This document shows, one piece after another, positions 6,266 to 12,759 of a DNA stretch of 12,759 nucleotides (position 1 is its first letter; each line of letters begins with the position of its first letter). This stretch comes from Bifidobacteriaceae bacterium UBA2724. GTDB taxonomy: Bacteria; Actinomycetota; Actinomycetes; Actinomycetales; Bifidobacteriaceae. Both the position numbers and the translations under genes were made by a program. The stretch lies in assembly GCA_002353815.1 (NCBI GenBank), contig DEKK01000003.1, forward strand, positions 24,611-37,369, written 5' to 3'. The notes under the pieces were generated by a model that made no database searches, was not told where the DNA came from, and was given only the letters and a program-made list of their open reading frames with translations.

Positions 6266-7210
6266 ATGCGCACACAGAATCCGGGGCGCATGAACATGCG
6301 CACGTGCCTGCGCGCCATCGCGGCACTGGTCGTGGCCGTCATGTCGTTGGCGTGGTTCACGGCCTGCGGCACATCGGATGGGCTGGACGACCAGGCGAAG
6401 TCCATCGATCTGTCGCACGTGACGAAGAACGACAAGATCGCAGCCATGCTGCCCGACTCCGTGGCGGCGGACGGGGTGCTGAGCATCGGCAGCGAGACGA
6501 CGTTCCCGCCGGCCGAGTTCCTGACAGAAGACAACACGACGGCCATCGGCTACGAGATCGACCTCATGAAGGCCGTGGGCATCGTGCTCGGCCTTGACAT
6601 CGAGGTGCATTCGGCGTCGTTCGATTCGATCATCCCCGCCGTCGGCAGCAAATACGACCTGGGAGTCTCGGGCTTCACCATCACGTCGGAGCGCGAGAAA
6701 AGCGTGAACTTCGTCAGCATCTTCAGCGCCGGCATGGTGTATGTGGTGCAGGCGGGGAATCCCAAGGGCATCGACCCGACCAAGGAAAACGGTCTGTGCG
6801 GGCGCAAGGTCGCCGTCCAGATCGGCACGGCCGAGGAGGATGAGGTCAACGAGCTCAACGACGCATGCGTCGCCGCCGGCCTCGACAAGATCGGCATCCA
6901 GCCCTACCAGGGGCAGACCAGCGTCGCCACCGCCGTCGTCTCCGGCAAGGCCGACGTGATGGACGTCGATTCGACGGTGGGCGACTACGCGGTCAAGCAG
7001 ACCGGGGACAAGCTTGAAACGGTCGGGGGCATGCACGGCATCGCCCCTCAGGGCATCGTGGTGGCGAAGGACGACATGCAGACCGCGAAGGCGCTGCAGG
7101 CCGCCTTCCAGCAGATCATGGATGACGGAACCTATCTGACGATTCTCAAGGCGTGGGGCGTGGAGTCAGGCGCCATCGAGAAATCCGAAATCAATCCGCA
7201 AGTGGAGTGA
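6266..7210 (+). CDS. Polar amino-acid ABC transporter substrate-binding lipoprotein (GlnH/HisJ type)
   Basis: Extracellular solute-binding protein of family 3 that captures a polar amino acid and hands it to the permease encoded next. The 314 residues begin with an export signal ending in a lipobox-like WFTAC, with Cys34 as the lipidation site; Phe at -3 is not the usual Leu. The binding domain runs from about 70 to 305. The IGYEIDLMKAVG segment (94-105), Arg143 in TITSERE (family ligand for the amino acid carboxylate) and Asp234 in VMDVDST (candidate amino-group ligand) are recognisable. Cys178 and Cys201 could form a disulphide. AGGAGG at 6257-6262 is only 3 bases from the ATG, with a GAGAGG (6254-6259) at better spacing. 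In-frame ATGs at 6290 and 6296 would shorten only the signal peptide but lack a ribosome site. Glutamine is a plausible substrate, but sequence alone does not settle it. Confidence 0.94.
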   Translation: MRTQNPGRMNMRTCLRAIAALVVAVMSLAWFTACGTSDGLDDQAKSIDLSHVTKNDKIAAMLPDSVAADGVLSIGSETTFPPAEFLTEDNTTAIGYEIDLMKAVGIVLGLDIEVHSASFDSIIPAVGSKYDLGVSGFTITSEREKSVNFVSIFSAGMVYVVQAGNPKGIDPTKENGLCGRKVAVQIGTAEEDEVNELNDACVAAGLDKIGIQPYQGQTSVATAVVSGKADVMDVDSTVGDYAVKQTGDKLETVGGMHGIAPQGIVVAKDDMQTAKALQAAFQQIMDDGTYLTILKAWGVESGAIEKSEINPQVE

Positions 7211-7223
7211 AGAAGGAACGCAC

Positions 7224-8255
7224 ATGTCCACACATGCAACAAACGGCGCGGCAGACAGCGAGAAAAAACCGGCGGCGGCGCGCGCCGCGTCGAAATCCGC
7301 CCAGGGCGCGCCTGACATCCCCAACAGGGTCGACGCGCTTCCGCAGCGCAAGCCCGGCCCGATCGTCGCGGCCATCATCGTCGCGATTTTCGCGGCGCAG
7401 TTCATCCACATGCTCGTCACCAACGAGAACCTCGAATGGGGTGTCGTGTGGACCTACCTGTTCAACGAGCACGTGCTCAGCGGCGTCGGCTGGACGCTGA
7501 TCCTCACGGTCGCGTCGATGCTCATCGCCATCGTCCTCGCCATCCTGCTCGCCGTCATGCGCAAATCCAGCAACGTGGTGCTGCGCGGCGTCAGCTGGTT
7601 CTACATCTGGTTCTTCCGCGGCACGCCTGTGTACACGCAGCTCGTGTTCTGGGGCCTCATCTCGGTGCTGATTCCCAAGCTGAGCATCGGCATCCCATTC
7701 GGTCCGGAATTCTGGACGTGGGACACGGCTGACGTTTTCACGGCCGGACGCGCCGCCGTCATCGGCCTGGCGCTCAACGAAGCCGCCTACCTGGCCGAGA
7801 TCGTGCGAGCCGGACTCGAAGCCGTCGACCCGGGCCAGCGCGAGGCCGCCCAGGCGCTGGGCATGGGGCCGGGGCTCATCATGCGCCGCATCATCCTACC
7901 GCAGGCCATGCGCATCATCATCCCGCCCACCGGCAACGAGGTCATCGGCATGCTCAAGACCACCTCCCTGGTGCTCGCCGTGCCGTTCACCCTCGAGCTC
8001 CAGTACGTCACGAATTCGCTGGCGAACCGCGTCTACAAGCCGATCCCGTTGCTGATCGTGGCCGCCCTGTGGTATCTGGTCATCACGTCCATCCTCATGT
8101 TCCTGCAGTCGAAGCTCGAAAAGCATTTCGGCAAGGGCTTCGACATCCGCGGCGAGGTGGAGCAGATCGGGCCGTCCGATTCCACGGAGGCCAAGAGATC
8201 CGAGGCCAGCGCCGAGGACCGCAACGACGTGCTGATGACAGGGCTCAATGCCTGA
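7224..8255 (+). CDS. Polar amino-acid ABC transporter permease (GlnP/HisM type)
   Basis: Integral membrane subunit that forms the translocation path, probably as a homodimer because only one permease gene is present. The 343 residues start with a hydrophilic, Ala/Lys-rich cytoplasmic segment of about 43 residues. Membrane helices follow at about 46-65 and 88-112, with more from 124 to 300. The EAA loop that docks onto the ATPase is seen at about 205-227 (QREAAQALGMGPG, then IILPQA). FFRGTPVYTQL at 130-140 is typical of HisM-type permeases. A hydrophilic tail of about 35 residues ends the protein. Both termini are longer than in the compact E. coli GlnP. GAAGGA at 7212-7217 serves the ATG at 7224, 13 bases after the stop of the binding-protein gene, so the two form an operon. 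Confidence 0.95.
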   Translation: MSTHATNGAADSEKKPAAARAASKSAQGAPDIPNRVDALPQRKPGPIVAAIIVAIFAAQFIHMLVTNENLEWGVVWTYLFNEHVLSGVGWTLILTVASMLIAIVLAILLAVMRKSSNVVLRGVSWFYIWFFRGTPVYTQLVFWGLISVLIPKLSIGIPFGPEFWTWDTADVFTAGRAAVIGLALNEAAYLAEIVRAGLEAVDPGQREAAQALGMGPGLIMRRIILPQAMRIIIPPTGNEVIGMLKTTSLVLAVPFTLELQYVTNSLANRVYKPIPLLIVAALWYLVITSILMFLQSKLEKHFGKGFDIRGEVEQIGPSDSTEAKRSEASAEDRNDVLMTGLNA

Positions 8256-8258
8256 GGG

Positions 8259-8265
8259 AAGGGGA
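8259..8265 (+). promoter_or_regulatory. Ribosome binding site fixing the ATPase start
   Basis: AAGGGGA sits 6 bases before ATG 8272. An earlier in-frame ATG at 8248 overlaps the permease gene by 8 bases and has no comparable site, so 8272 is preferred. Confidence 0.6.
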
Positions 8266-8271
8266 ACAACC

Positions 8272-9093
8272 ATGGTTACCAACGACAAGGCACAGTCCAC
8301 GACACCTTCGGCGTCCGACGGGGAGCGGCCCGCCATCGACATCCGCTCCGTCCATAAGGCTTTCGGTTCGCTCCACGTGCTCAAAGGCGTGAGCATGCAG
8401 GTCATGCCGGGTACGGTCACGGTGGTCCTGGGGCCGTCCGGATCCGGAAAATCCACGCTGCTGCGCATGATCAACCAGCTCGAGACCGTCTCGGGCGGCG
8501 AGATCTACGTCAACGGCGAACTCCAGGGTTTCAAGCACGAGATGCATCGCGGCGTCGACCGCCTGCGCTGCCTGTCCGATAAGGAGGTCGCGGCGCAACG
8601 GTCCCGCATCGGCATGGTCTTCCAGCGCTTCAATCTGTTCCCGCACAAGACGGTGCTTGAGAACGTCATGGAGGCGCTCGTGCACGTCAAGCACATGTCG
8701 AAGGACGAGGCGAAGGCGGAGGCCATCGCCGATCTCAAGCGCGTGGGCATGGACAACCGCCTCAACCATTACCCCTCCGAGCTGTCGGGCGGGCAGCAGC
8801 AGCGCGTCGCCATCGCGCGCGCCATCGCCATGCACCCGCAGATCATGCTCTTCGACGAGCCGACGTCCGCGCTTGACCCCGAGCTGGTCGGCGAGGTCCT
8901 CGGCGTGATCCGCGGGCTTGCGGACGATGGCATGACGATGGTCGTCGTGACGCACGAGATCGGCTTCGCGCGCGAGGTCGCCGACCAGGTGGTGTTCATG
9001 GACGGCGGCGTCGTGGTGGAAAAGGGCGGTCCCGAGATCATCGACAACCCGAGCAACCCGCGTTTCAAGTCCTTCCTCGACTCCGTGCTGTGA
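8272..9093 (+). CDS. Polar amino-acid ABC transporter ATP-binding protein (GlnQ/HisP type)
   Basis: Cytoplasmic ATPase that powers the amino-acid importer. The 273 residues contain all nucleotide-binding motifs: Walker A GPSGSGKST at 54-62, Q-loop Q118 in MVFQRFNLFPH, signature LSGGQ at 171-175, Walker B IMLFDE at 191-196, the D-loop SALD at 199-202 and H-loop His228. FQRFNLFPH and the end FKSFLDSVL are typical of the polar amino-acid subfamily. An insertion at about 86-104 between Walker A and the Q-loop is somewhat longer than in E. coli GlnQ. The start was placed by its ribosome binding site; beginning at 8248 instead would add 8 residues. It lies 16 bases after the permease stop and is the last gene of the operon, since a strong terminator follows. 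Confidence 0.95.
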   Translation: MVTNDKAQSTTPSASDGERPAIDIRSVHKAFGSLHVLKGVSMQVMPGTVTVVLGPSGSGKSTLLRMINQLETVSGGEIYVNGELQGFKHEMHRGVDRLRCLSDKEVAAQRSRIGMVFQRFNLFPHKTVLENVMEALVHVKHMSKDEAKAEAIADLKRVGMDNRLNHYPSELSGGQQQRVAIARAIAMHPQIMLFDEPTSALDPELVGEVLGVIRGLADDGMTMVVVTHEIGFAREVADQVVFMDGGVVVEKGGPEIIDNPSNPRFKSFLDSVL

Positions 9094-9137
9094 CCTCGGC
9101 GCGGTGATGCGCGCGGCGATGCACATGCGGTGGGTTC

Positions 9138-9174
9138 CGCCGCGTGGCGTTTTCGGACGCCGCGCGGCGTTTTT
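9138..9174 (+). terminator. Strong intrinsic terminator of the ABC transporter operon
   Basis: A 13-bp stem (9138-9150 with 9157-9169, one G-T pair) closes on a 6-base loop and is followed directly by TTTTT (9170-9174). It lies 44 bases after the ATPase stop and insulates glmS from transporter transcription. Confidence 0.85.
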
Positions 9175-9263
9175 CGTCGTGTATCGTCGTGCTTCGTCAT
9201 GGGGCAGGGGCGGCGAAACACGCCCGAGGCGTGGAGGTTCGTGGACGGCGCCATGTATTGCGC

Positions 9264-9291
9264 TGGACGAATCACATATCTTCGATACAAT
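9264..9291 (+). promoter_or_regulatory. glmS promoter producing a probable leaderless mRNA
   Basis: TACAAT at 9286-9291 matches the -10 consensus at 5 of 6 positions. TGGACG at 9264-9269 (4 of 6 to TTGACA) precedes it with a 16-base spacer. The expected start of transcription, about 7 bases past the -10, falls at 9298-9299, which is the A of the glmS ATG. No ribosome binding site is present. Confidence 0.7.
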
Positions 9292-9298
9292 CGCAAGC

Positions 9299-11185
9299 AT
9301 GTGTGGAATCGTTGGATACGCCGGCACCGCCCCTGCGTGCGGAAAGCCGTTGGAAGTCTGTCTGCAAGGTCTCAAGCGTCTGGAATACCGCGGATATGAT
9401 TCCGCGGGCGTCGCCCTCGTGGCGCCGAACATGGACACCGTCGTTTTCAGGAAGAAAGCCGGACGGCTCGACCGCCTCGTCGAAGAGATCAAGCGCAGCC
9501 CCATGCCCGACGCGACCGTCGGCATCGGACACACGCGGTGGGCCACGAACGGCGCGCCGAGCGACGTGAATTCCCATCCGCATGTCTCGCAGGACGGCAA
9601 GATCGCCCTCATCCACAACGGCATCATCGAAAACGCGATGCAGCTCAAGTTCGAACTGCAGTCGCAAGGGTATTCATTCAGCTCCGGCACGGATACCGAA
9701 GTCGCCGCCAAGCTGCTCGGGAAAATCGCCAACCAGATCATCGAGGAGACCGGGAAGCCCGACCTGTTCGAAGCGCTGCGCCGCGTGTGCCGTATGCTGA
9801 CGGGCGCCTTCACGCTGCTCGCCGTGGACGTGCGCCAGCCTGACATCGTGGTGGGCGCGCGCCATGATTCGCCGCTCGTCGTCGGGCTGGGCGAGGGAGA
9901 GAACTTCCTCGGCTCGGACGTCGCGGCATTCGTCGCCTACACCAAGAAAGCCCTGGAGCTGGGGCAGGACGAGGCCGTGTGCATCTGGGGTGACAAGGTC
10001 ACGGTCACCGATTTCGACGGCAATCCCGTCGAGGCGAAGCCGTTCGTCGTGGACTGGGATGCGTCGGCGTCCGAAAAGGGCGGATGGGATTCCTTCATGG
10101 ACAAAGAGATCCACGAGGACCCCGAGGCCGTGAAGAACACGCTGCTCGGGCGCGTCGACATGACCGGCCGCCTCAACCTGGACGAGCTGCACATCGACGA
10201 ATCCGCGTTCAAATCCATCGACAAAATCATCGTCGTCGCCTGCGGCACTGCGTCGTACGCGGGCATGGTCGCCAAGTACGCCATCGAGCACTGGGTGCGC
10301 ATCCCCGTCGAGGTCGAGCTGGCGAGCGAATTCCGCTACCGCGATCCGATCCTGACGCCCCGTACGCTCGTCGTGGCGATTTCGCAGTCCGGCGAGACCA
10401 TGGACACTCTCATGGCACTGCGCCATGCCCGCGAACAAGGCTCGCGCGTGCTGGCCATCTGCAACACGCAGGGCAGCTCGATCCCGCGTGAATCCGACGC
10501 CGTGCTCTACACCCACGCCGGCCCCGAGATCGCCGTCGCGTCGACCAAGGCGTTCCTGGCGCAGATCACCGCCGCGTATCTGCTCGGACTCTACCTGGCG
10601 CAGCTCAAGGGCACCATGTATCGCGATGAGATCGCCAACACGCTGGAATCCCTGGCCGAGATGCCGCCCAAGATCCAGTGGGTGCTCGATACGCAGACCG
10701 AGGTGGTCAACGATACCGCCAAGCGTATGCTCGACGCACATTCGTTCCTGTTCCTCGGGCGCCACGTGGGGTATCCGATAGCGCTCGAAGGCGCGCTCAA
10801 GCTCAAGGAGATCGCATACACCTTCACCGAGGGCTTCGCGGCTGGCGAGCTCAAGCACGGCCCCATCGCGCTCGTCGACGACGGTGAGCCGGTCGTGGTG
10901 ATCGTGCCTCCCGCGCGCGGACGCAACATCCTGCACGCCAAGGTCATGAGCGCCATCGAAGAGGTGCAGGCGCGCGGCGCATACACGATTGCCGTGGCCG
11001 AACAGGGCGATGAGGACGTCGCCGACAAGGCCGATGTGGTGTTCTGGCGCCCCGAGTGCCCCACGCTCATGAGCCCGCTGGTGGATGTGGTGCCGTTGCA
11101 GATGTTCGCCATGGACATGGCGACGCTCAAGAACTACGACGTCGACAAGCCGCGCAACCTCGCCAAATCGGTGACGGTGGAGTGA
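9299..11185 (+). CDS. glmS: Glutamine-fructose-6-phosphate aminotransferase (isomerizing)
   Basis: Makes glucosamine-6-phosphate and glutamate from fructose-6-phosphate and glutamine, the first step towards UDP-GlcNAc for peptidoglycan. The start must be ATG 9299, because the catalytic Cys has to follow the initiator Met (MCGIVGY) so that it becomes residue 1 after Met removal. An in-frame extension upstream to 9104 would bury it. The 628 residues hold the class II glutaminase domain (1-240, with R80-W81, N107-G108 and Asp132) and two sugar-isomerase domains. SQSGET at 362-367 binds the sugar phosphate. Glu504, His520 and Lys623 match the E. coli catalytic residues Glu488, His504 and Lys603. 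It is slightly longer than the 609-residue E. coli enzyme and ends with the typical DVDKPRNLAKSVTVE. It has no leader, so no glmS ribozyme is present. Confidence 0.98.
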   Translation: MCGIVGYAGTAPACGKPLEVCLQGLKRLEYRGYDSAGVALVAPNMDTVVFRKKAGRLDRLVEEIKRSPMPDATVGIGHTRWATNGAPSDVNSHPHVSQDGKIALIHNGIIENAMQLKFELQSQGYSFSSGTDTEVAAKLLGKIANQIIEETGKPDLFEALRRVCRMLTGAFTLLAVDVRQPDIVVGARHDSPLVVGLGEGENFLGSDVAAFVAYTKKALELGQDEAVCIWGDKVTVTDFDGNPVEAKPFVVDWDASASEKGGWDSFMDKEIHEDPEAVKNTLLGRVDMTGRLNLDELHIDESAFKSIDKIIVVACGTASYAGMVAKYAIEHWVRIPVEVELASEFRYRDPILTPRTLVVAISQSGETMDTLMALRHAREQGSRVLAICNTQGSSIPRESDAVLYTHAGPEIAVASTKAFLAQITAAYLLGLYLAQLKGTMYRDEIANTLESLAEMPPKIQWVLDTQTEVVNDTAKRMLDAHSFLFLGRHVGYPIALEGALKLKEIAYTFTEGFAAGELKHGPIALVDDGEPVVVIVPPARGRNILHAKVMSAIEEVQARGAYTIAVAEQGDEDVADKADVVFWRPECPTLMSPLVDVVPLQMFAMDMATLKNYDVDKPRNLAKSVTVE

Positions 11186-11191
11186 CTTCCG

Positions 11192-11270
11192 GCCGCGGGG
11201 CAGTGGTGTCTCACCGCCGGATTCGTCCGAAAATGTAGTCTGACTCCAAAATCACCGCGTGCCCCGCGGC
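11192..11270 (+). other. Large stem-loop after glmS, candidate terminator or structured 3' element
   Basis: GCCGCGGGGCA (11192-11202) is perfectly complementary to TGCCCCGCGGC (11260-11270), giving an 11-bp closing stem. The 57 enclosed bases contain GGTG-TCT-CACC (11205-11215) and CGGA-TTCG-TCCG (11218-11229), so the RNA could fold as a branched structure. There is no T-run after it. It begins 7 bases past the glmS stop. Confidence 0.5.
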
Positions 11271-11319
11271 AAATGCCCCCCCAAAATTCACGTTTGCTCT
11301 CGCCATCGGTGGACACTGT

Positions 11320-11342
11320 GACGTAAAGTGTTCATGTACGTC
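11320..11342. repeat. Inverted repeat GACGTA-N11-TACGTC
   Basis: Perfect 6-bp arms at 11320-11325 and 11337-11342 are separated by 11 bases. The size and symmetry would suit a dimeric repressor site, but I cannot assign a regulator. It lies 150 bases before the nnrD start. Confidence 0.35.
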
Positions 11343-11442
11343 GTGCAGCGACACCTCCCGTGTTGCCATCCGCACAGGCGATGGCGTGAAGATGATTGTC
11401 CGTTACGCAGGTGACCACATTCAGAGGTATCGTAACAACAGA

Positions 11443-11459
11443 CAACATATTGCATGTTG
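11443..11459. repeat. Inverted repeat CAACAT-N5-ATGTTG
   Basis: Perfect 6-bp arms at 11443-11448 and 11454-11459 surround ATTGC, 33 bases before the nnrD ATG. It could be an operator or, in RNA, a small hairpin just upstream of the ribosome binding site. Confidence 0.4.
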
Positions 11460-11475
11460 AGAGACACAAATTGCT

Positions 11476-11483
11476 GAGGGGAG
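11476..11483 (+). promoter_or_regulatory. Ribosome binding site fixing the nnrD start
   Basis: GAGGGGAG ends 8 bases before ATG 11492. An in-frame GTG at 11486 is only 2 bases from it, and an in-frame TTG at 11471 lies upstream of it, so ATG 11492 is the best start. Confidence 0.65.
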
Positions 11484-11491
11484 ACGTGGTT

Positions 11492-12759
11492 ATGCAGTGG
11501 GATTTGCAATGCTCAGGAACCATTCTTCATGCACCTGGCTTGAAAGATTCTAAGTACACGCGTGGAGTGGTGGCTTTCGTGACCGGTTCGGAACGGTATC
11601 CGGGGGCGGCGCTGCTGGGAGTTTCCGCTGCCGTGCAGACGGGCGCCGGGTATGTGCGTTACGTGGGCCCGACCCGCTGCGAGGACGCCATCCTCGCCGC
11701 CCATCCCGAAGTCGTGTTCGGCGAAGGCACCGCGAACGCCTGGGTCGTTGGATCGGGCATGGACAGCGCCATCGCCGAGTCAGGCCGTCGCTCGCTGATC
11801 CTGTCGCTGCTCCCCGGCTCCCTGCAGACCGCCGACCGTGGCCGTGACGGGCAGCTTCCGTTCGTCGTCATGGATGCGGGCGCGCTCAGCGCGTTCTACA
11901 CCGCCGTCAAGGCCGCACCGGATTCCCCGGTCATTCCGCGCACCGTCATCACCCCTCATTCGGGTGAGGCCGCCGCGCTCGCCCGTGCCCTCGACTACGA
12001 CGTGCAGCATGGCGAGATCGAGGCATCGCCGCGCATCTGGGCGCAGATCCTCGCCGACCGCCTGGGCTGCGTCTGCGTACTCAAGGGCGCCGACACCGTA
12101 ATCGCCACGGCCAACCGCCCCGGTGACCTGCTCGAATTCACGCAGGGCACGCATTGGCTCGCCACCGCTGGCACCGGCGATGTGCTGGCAGGCGTCATCG
12201 GCACGCTTATCGCCCAGAACGCCTCCCGCATCGACAATAACGAGGTCACCCTCGCGCAGGTCGCCGCCACTGGTGTGGCGCTTCACGGCCTGGCGGGTTC
12301 GCTGGCCGCCCGTGACGCCATGGCCCTGGGGTCCATGGGCCTGCTTCCGTTCATCGTCACGACGAACGGTGGCCCCATCAACGCGACTGACGTCATTTCG
12401 TATCTTTCCCTCGCCTATGAGATCATCGCCAATCCGAACGACGGCACCTTCGCCAAGGTCCGCGCGATCGTCGACCCCACGGGTGAGCTCGAGCGCAAGT
12501 ACCGCGCCGCCGTCGAAACGTCCGCGGCCCCGCAGGGCCCCGTGTCCGCGCCTGCTCCCGCCGCCCCAGCGTCTCCGTCCGACGGTGACGGCACGAGCGA
12601 GGTGGTGCCGGATTTCGGTGAACCCTCCCGTCCGTCCGTCGTGCTCCGGGCTGGCTCAGGGTCGGTCGTCGTGCCTGGCTCGCAGGTCAAGGGCCGGATG
12701 AATGCTGCTGCGAATGCGTCGACGGCCGCCAAGGGCGGTTCCGGCCGTGTGGCCGTTCC
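11492..12759 (+). CDS. nnrD: ADP-dependent NAD(P)H-hydrate dehydratase, 3' end beyond window
   Basis: Metabolite-repair enzyme that dehydrates NAD(P)HX, a hydrated and damaged form of NADH or NADPH, back to the normal cofactor using ADP. 422 complete codons are present and the frame is still open at the right edge. The ribokinase-like dehydratase domain covers about 25-310: GSERYPGAA at 32-40, TPHSGE at 154-159, VLKGADTVIA at 196-205, and the nucleotide-binding and catalytic GTGDVLAG at 227-234 with Asp230. It lacks the N-terminal epimerase domain of the bifunctional Nnr protein, so the epimerase would have to be encoded elsewhere. From about residue 311 there is a tail of more than 110 residues, rich in Ala, Pro, Ser and Val, not part of the usual domain. 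The first 25 or so codons (TTG, CAA, TCA, ATT, CTT, AAA, TCT) are richer in A and T than the rest of the gene. Confidence 0.9.
   Translation, partial: MQWDLQCSGTILHAPGLKDSKYTRGVVAFVTGSERYPGAALLGVSAAVQTGAGYVRYVGPTRCEDAILAAHPEVVFGEGTANAWVVGSGMDSAIAESGRRSLILSLLPGSLQTADRGRDGQLPFVVMDAGALSAFYTAVKAAPDSPVIPRTVITPHSGEAAALARALDYDVQHGEIEASPRIWAQILADRLGCVCVLKGADTVIATANRPGDLLEFTQGTHWLATAGTGDVLAGVIGTLIAQNASRIDNNEVTLAQVAATGVALHGLAGSLAARDAMALGSMGLLPFIVTTNGGPINATDVISYLSLAYEIIANPNDGTFAKVRAIVDPTGELERKYRAAVETSAAPQGPVSAPAPAAPASPSDGDGTSEVVPDFGEPSRPSVVLRAGSGSVVVPGSQVKGRMNAAANASTAAKGGSGRVAV

Larger units (their letters stand above)
11186..11491. other. 306-base non-coding gap between glmS and nnrD
   Basis: I find no supported gene here. 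The left part is GC-rich and holds an 11-bp inverted repeat with smaller hairpins inside it (11192-11270), then a run of seven C at 11276-11282. The right part, from about 11285, is visibly richer in A and T than the genes around it. It holds two inverted repeats (11320-11342 and 11443-11459) and a possible 22-codon leader frame at 11392-11460. No clear -35/-10 pair stands out. Confidence 0.6.

Noticed and set aside
9200..9298. glmS ribozyme or other riboswitch before glmS.
   Set aside because: The promoter sits immediately before the ATG, leaving no transcribed leader.
8245..9846. A 533-codon minus-strand frame opposite the transporter ATPase and glmS.
   Set aside because: It covers two clear genes and a terminator on the other strand, and its product is low in complexity with no recognisable domain.
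9674..10936. A 420-codon minus-strand frame within glmS.
   Set aside because: It is fully antisense to a conserved enzyme; long antisense frames are expected in GC-rich genes.
11192..11270. tRNA or degenerate tRNA gene in the post-glmS stem-loop.
   Set aside because: The closing stem is 11 bp instead of 7, and no T-loop sequence or anticodon arm fits on either strand.
11334..11414. A 26-codon plus-strand frame (MYVVQRHLPCC...) in the gap before nnrD.
   Set aside because: It has no ribosome binding site and a biased His/Arg/Cys composition.

Overview
The window reads as chromosomal core sequence from a high-GC actinobacterium, most probably Bifidobacterium. The reasons are the GC-rich third codon positions, the actinobacterial-type FtsE and FtsX proteins, an RF2 gene without the classical frameshift, a transcript that appears leaderless, and the gene set prfB, ftsE, ftsX, CHAP hydrolase, smpB, amino-acid ABC transporter, glmS and nnrD. 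The genus is an inference from protein resemblance and gene order. All ten supported genes lie on the + strand. There is no mobile element, CRISPR array, rRNA or tRNA that I can support.

Layout: 161-1300 prfB (release factor 2). 1501-2856 ftsE, with an unusual acidic C-terminal tail of about 220 residues, overlaps ftsX (2856-3779) by one base. 4034-5440 is a secreted coiled-coil protein with a Ser/Gly/Asn linker and a C-terminal CHAP domain, a good candidate for the peptidoglycan hydrolase controlled by FtsEX. 5640-6131 smpB. 6266-9093 is a three-gene polar amino-acid ABC transporter (lipoprotein, permease, ATPase), followed by a strong intrinsic terminator at 9138-9174. 9299-11185 glmS has a -10 box only 7 bases before its ATG, so it is probably translated from a leaderless mRNA. 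11186-11491 is a 306-base non-coding stretch with three inverted repeats. 11492 to the right edge is nnrD (NAD(P)H-hydrate dehydratase), which runs off the window.

Several genes bear on cell-wall growth and division: FtsEX and the CHAP protein (septal peptidoglycan cleavage), GlmS (first step of amino-sugar and UDP-GlcNAc supply), and possibly the amino-acid importer, if its substrate is glutamine, which GlmS consumes. prfB and smpB serve translation termination and ribosome rescue. nnrD repairs damaged NAD(P)H.

I do not see a wholly new biological system. The points most worth following up are the long FtsE tail with its internal near-repeat, the FtsEX-CHAP linkage with a slippage-prone linker, the leaderless glmS, the 11-bp inverted repeat enclosing smaller hairpins after glmS, and the structured leader of nnrD.
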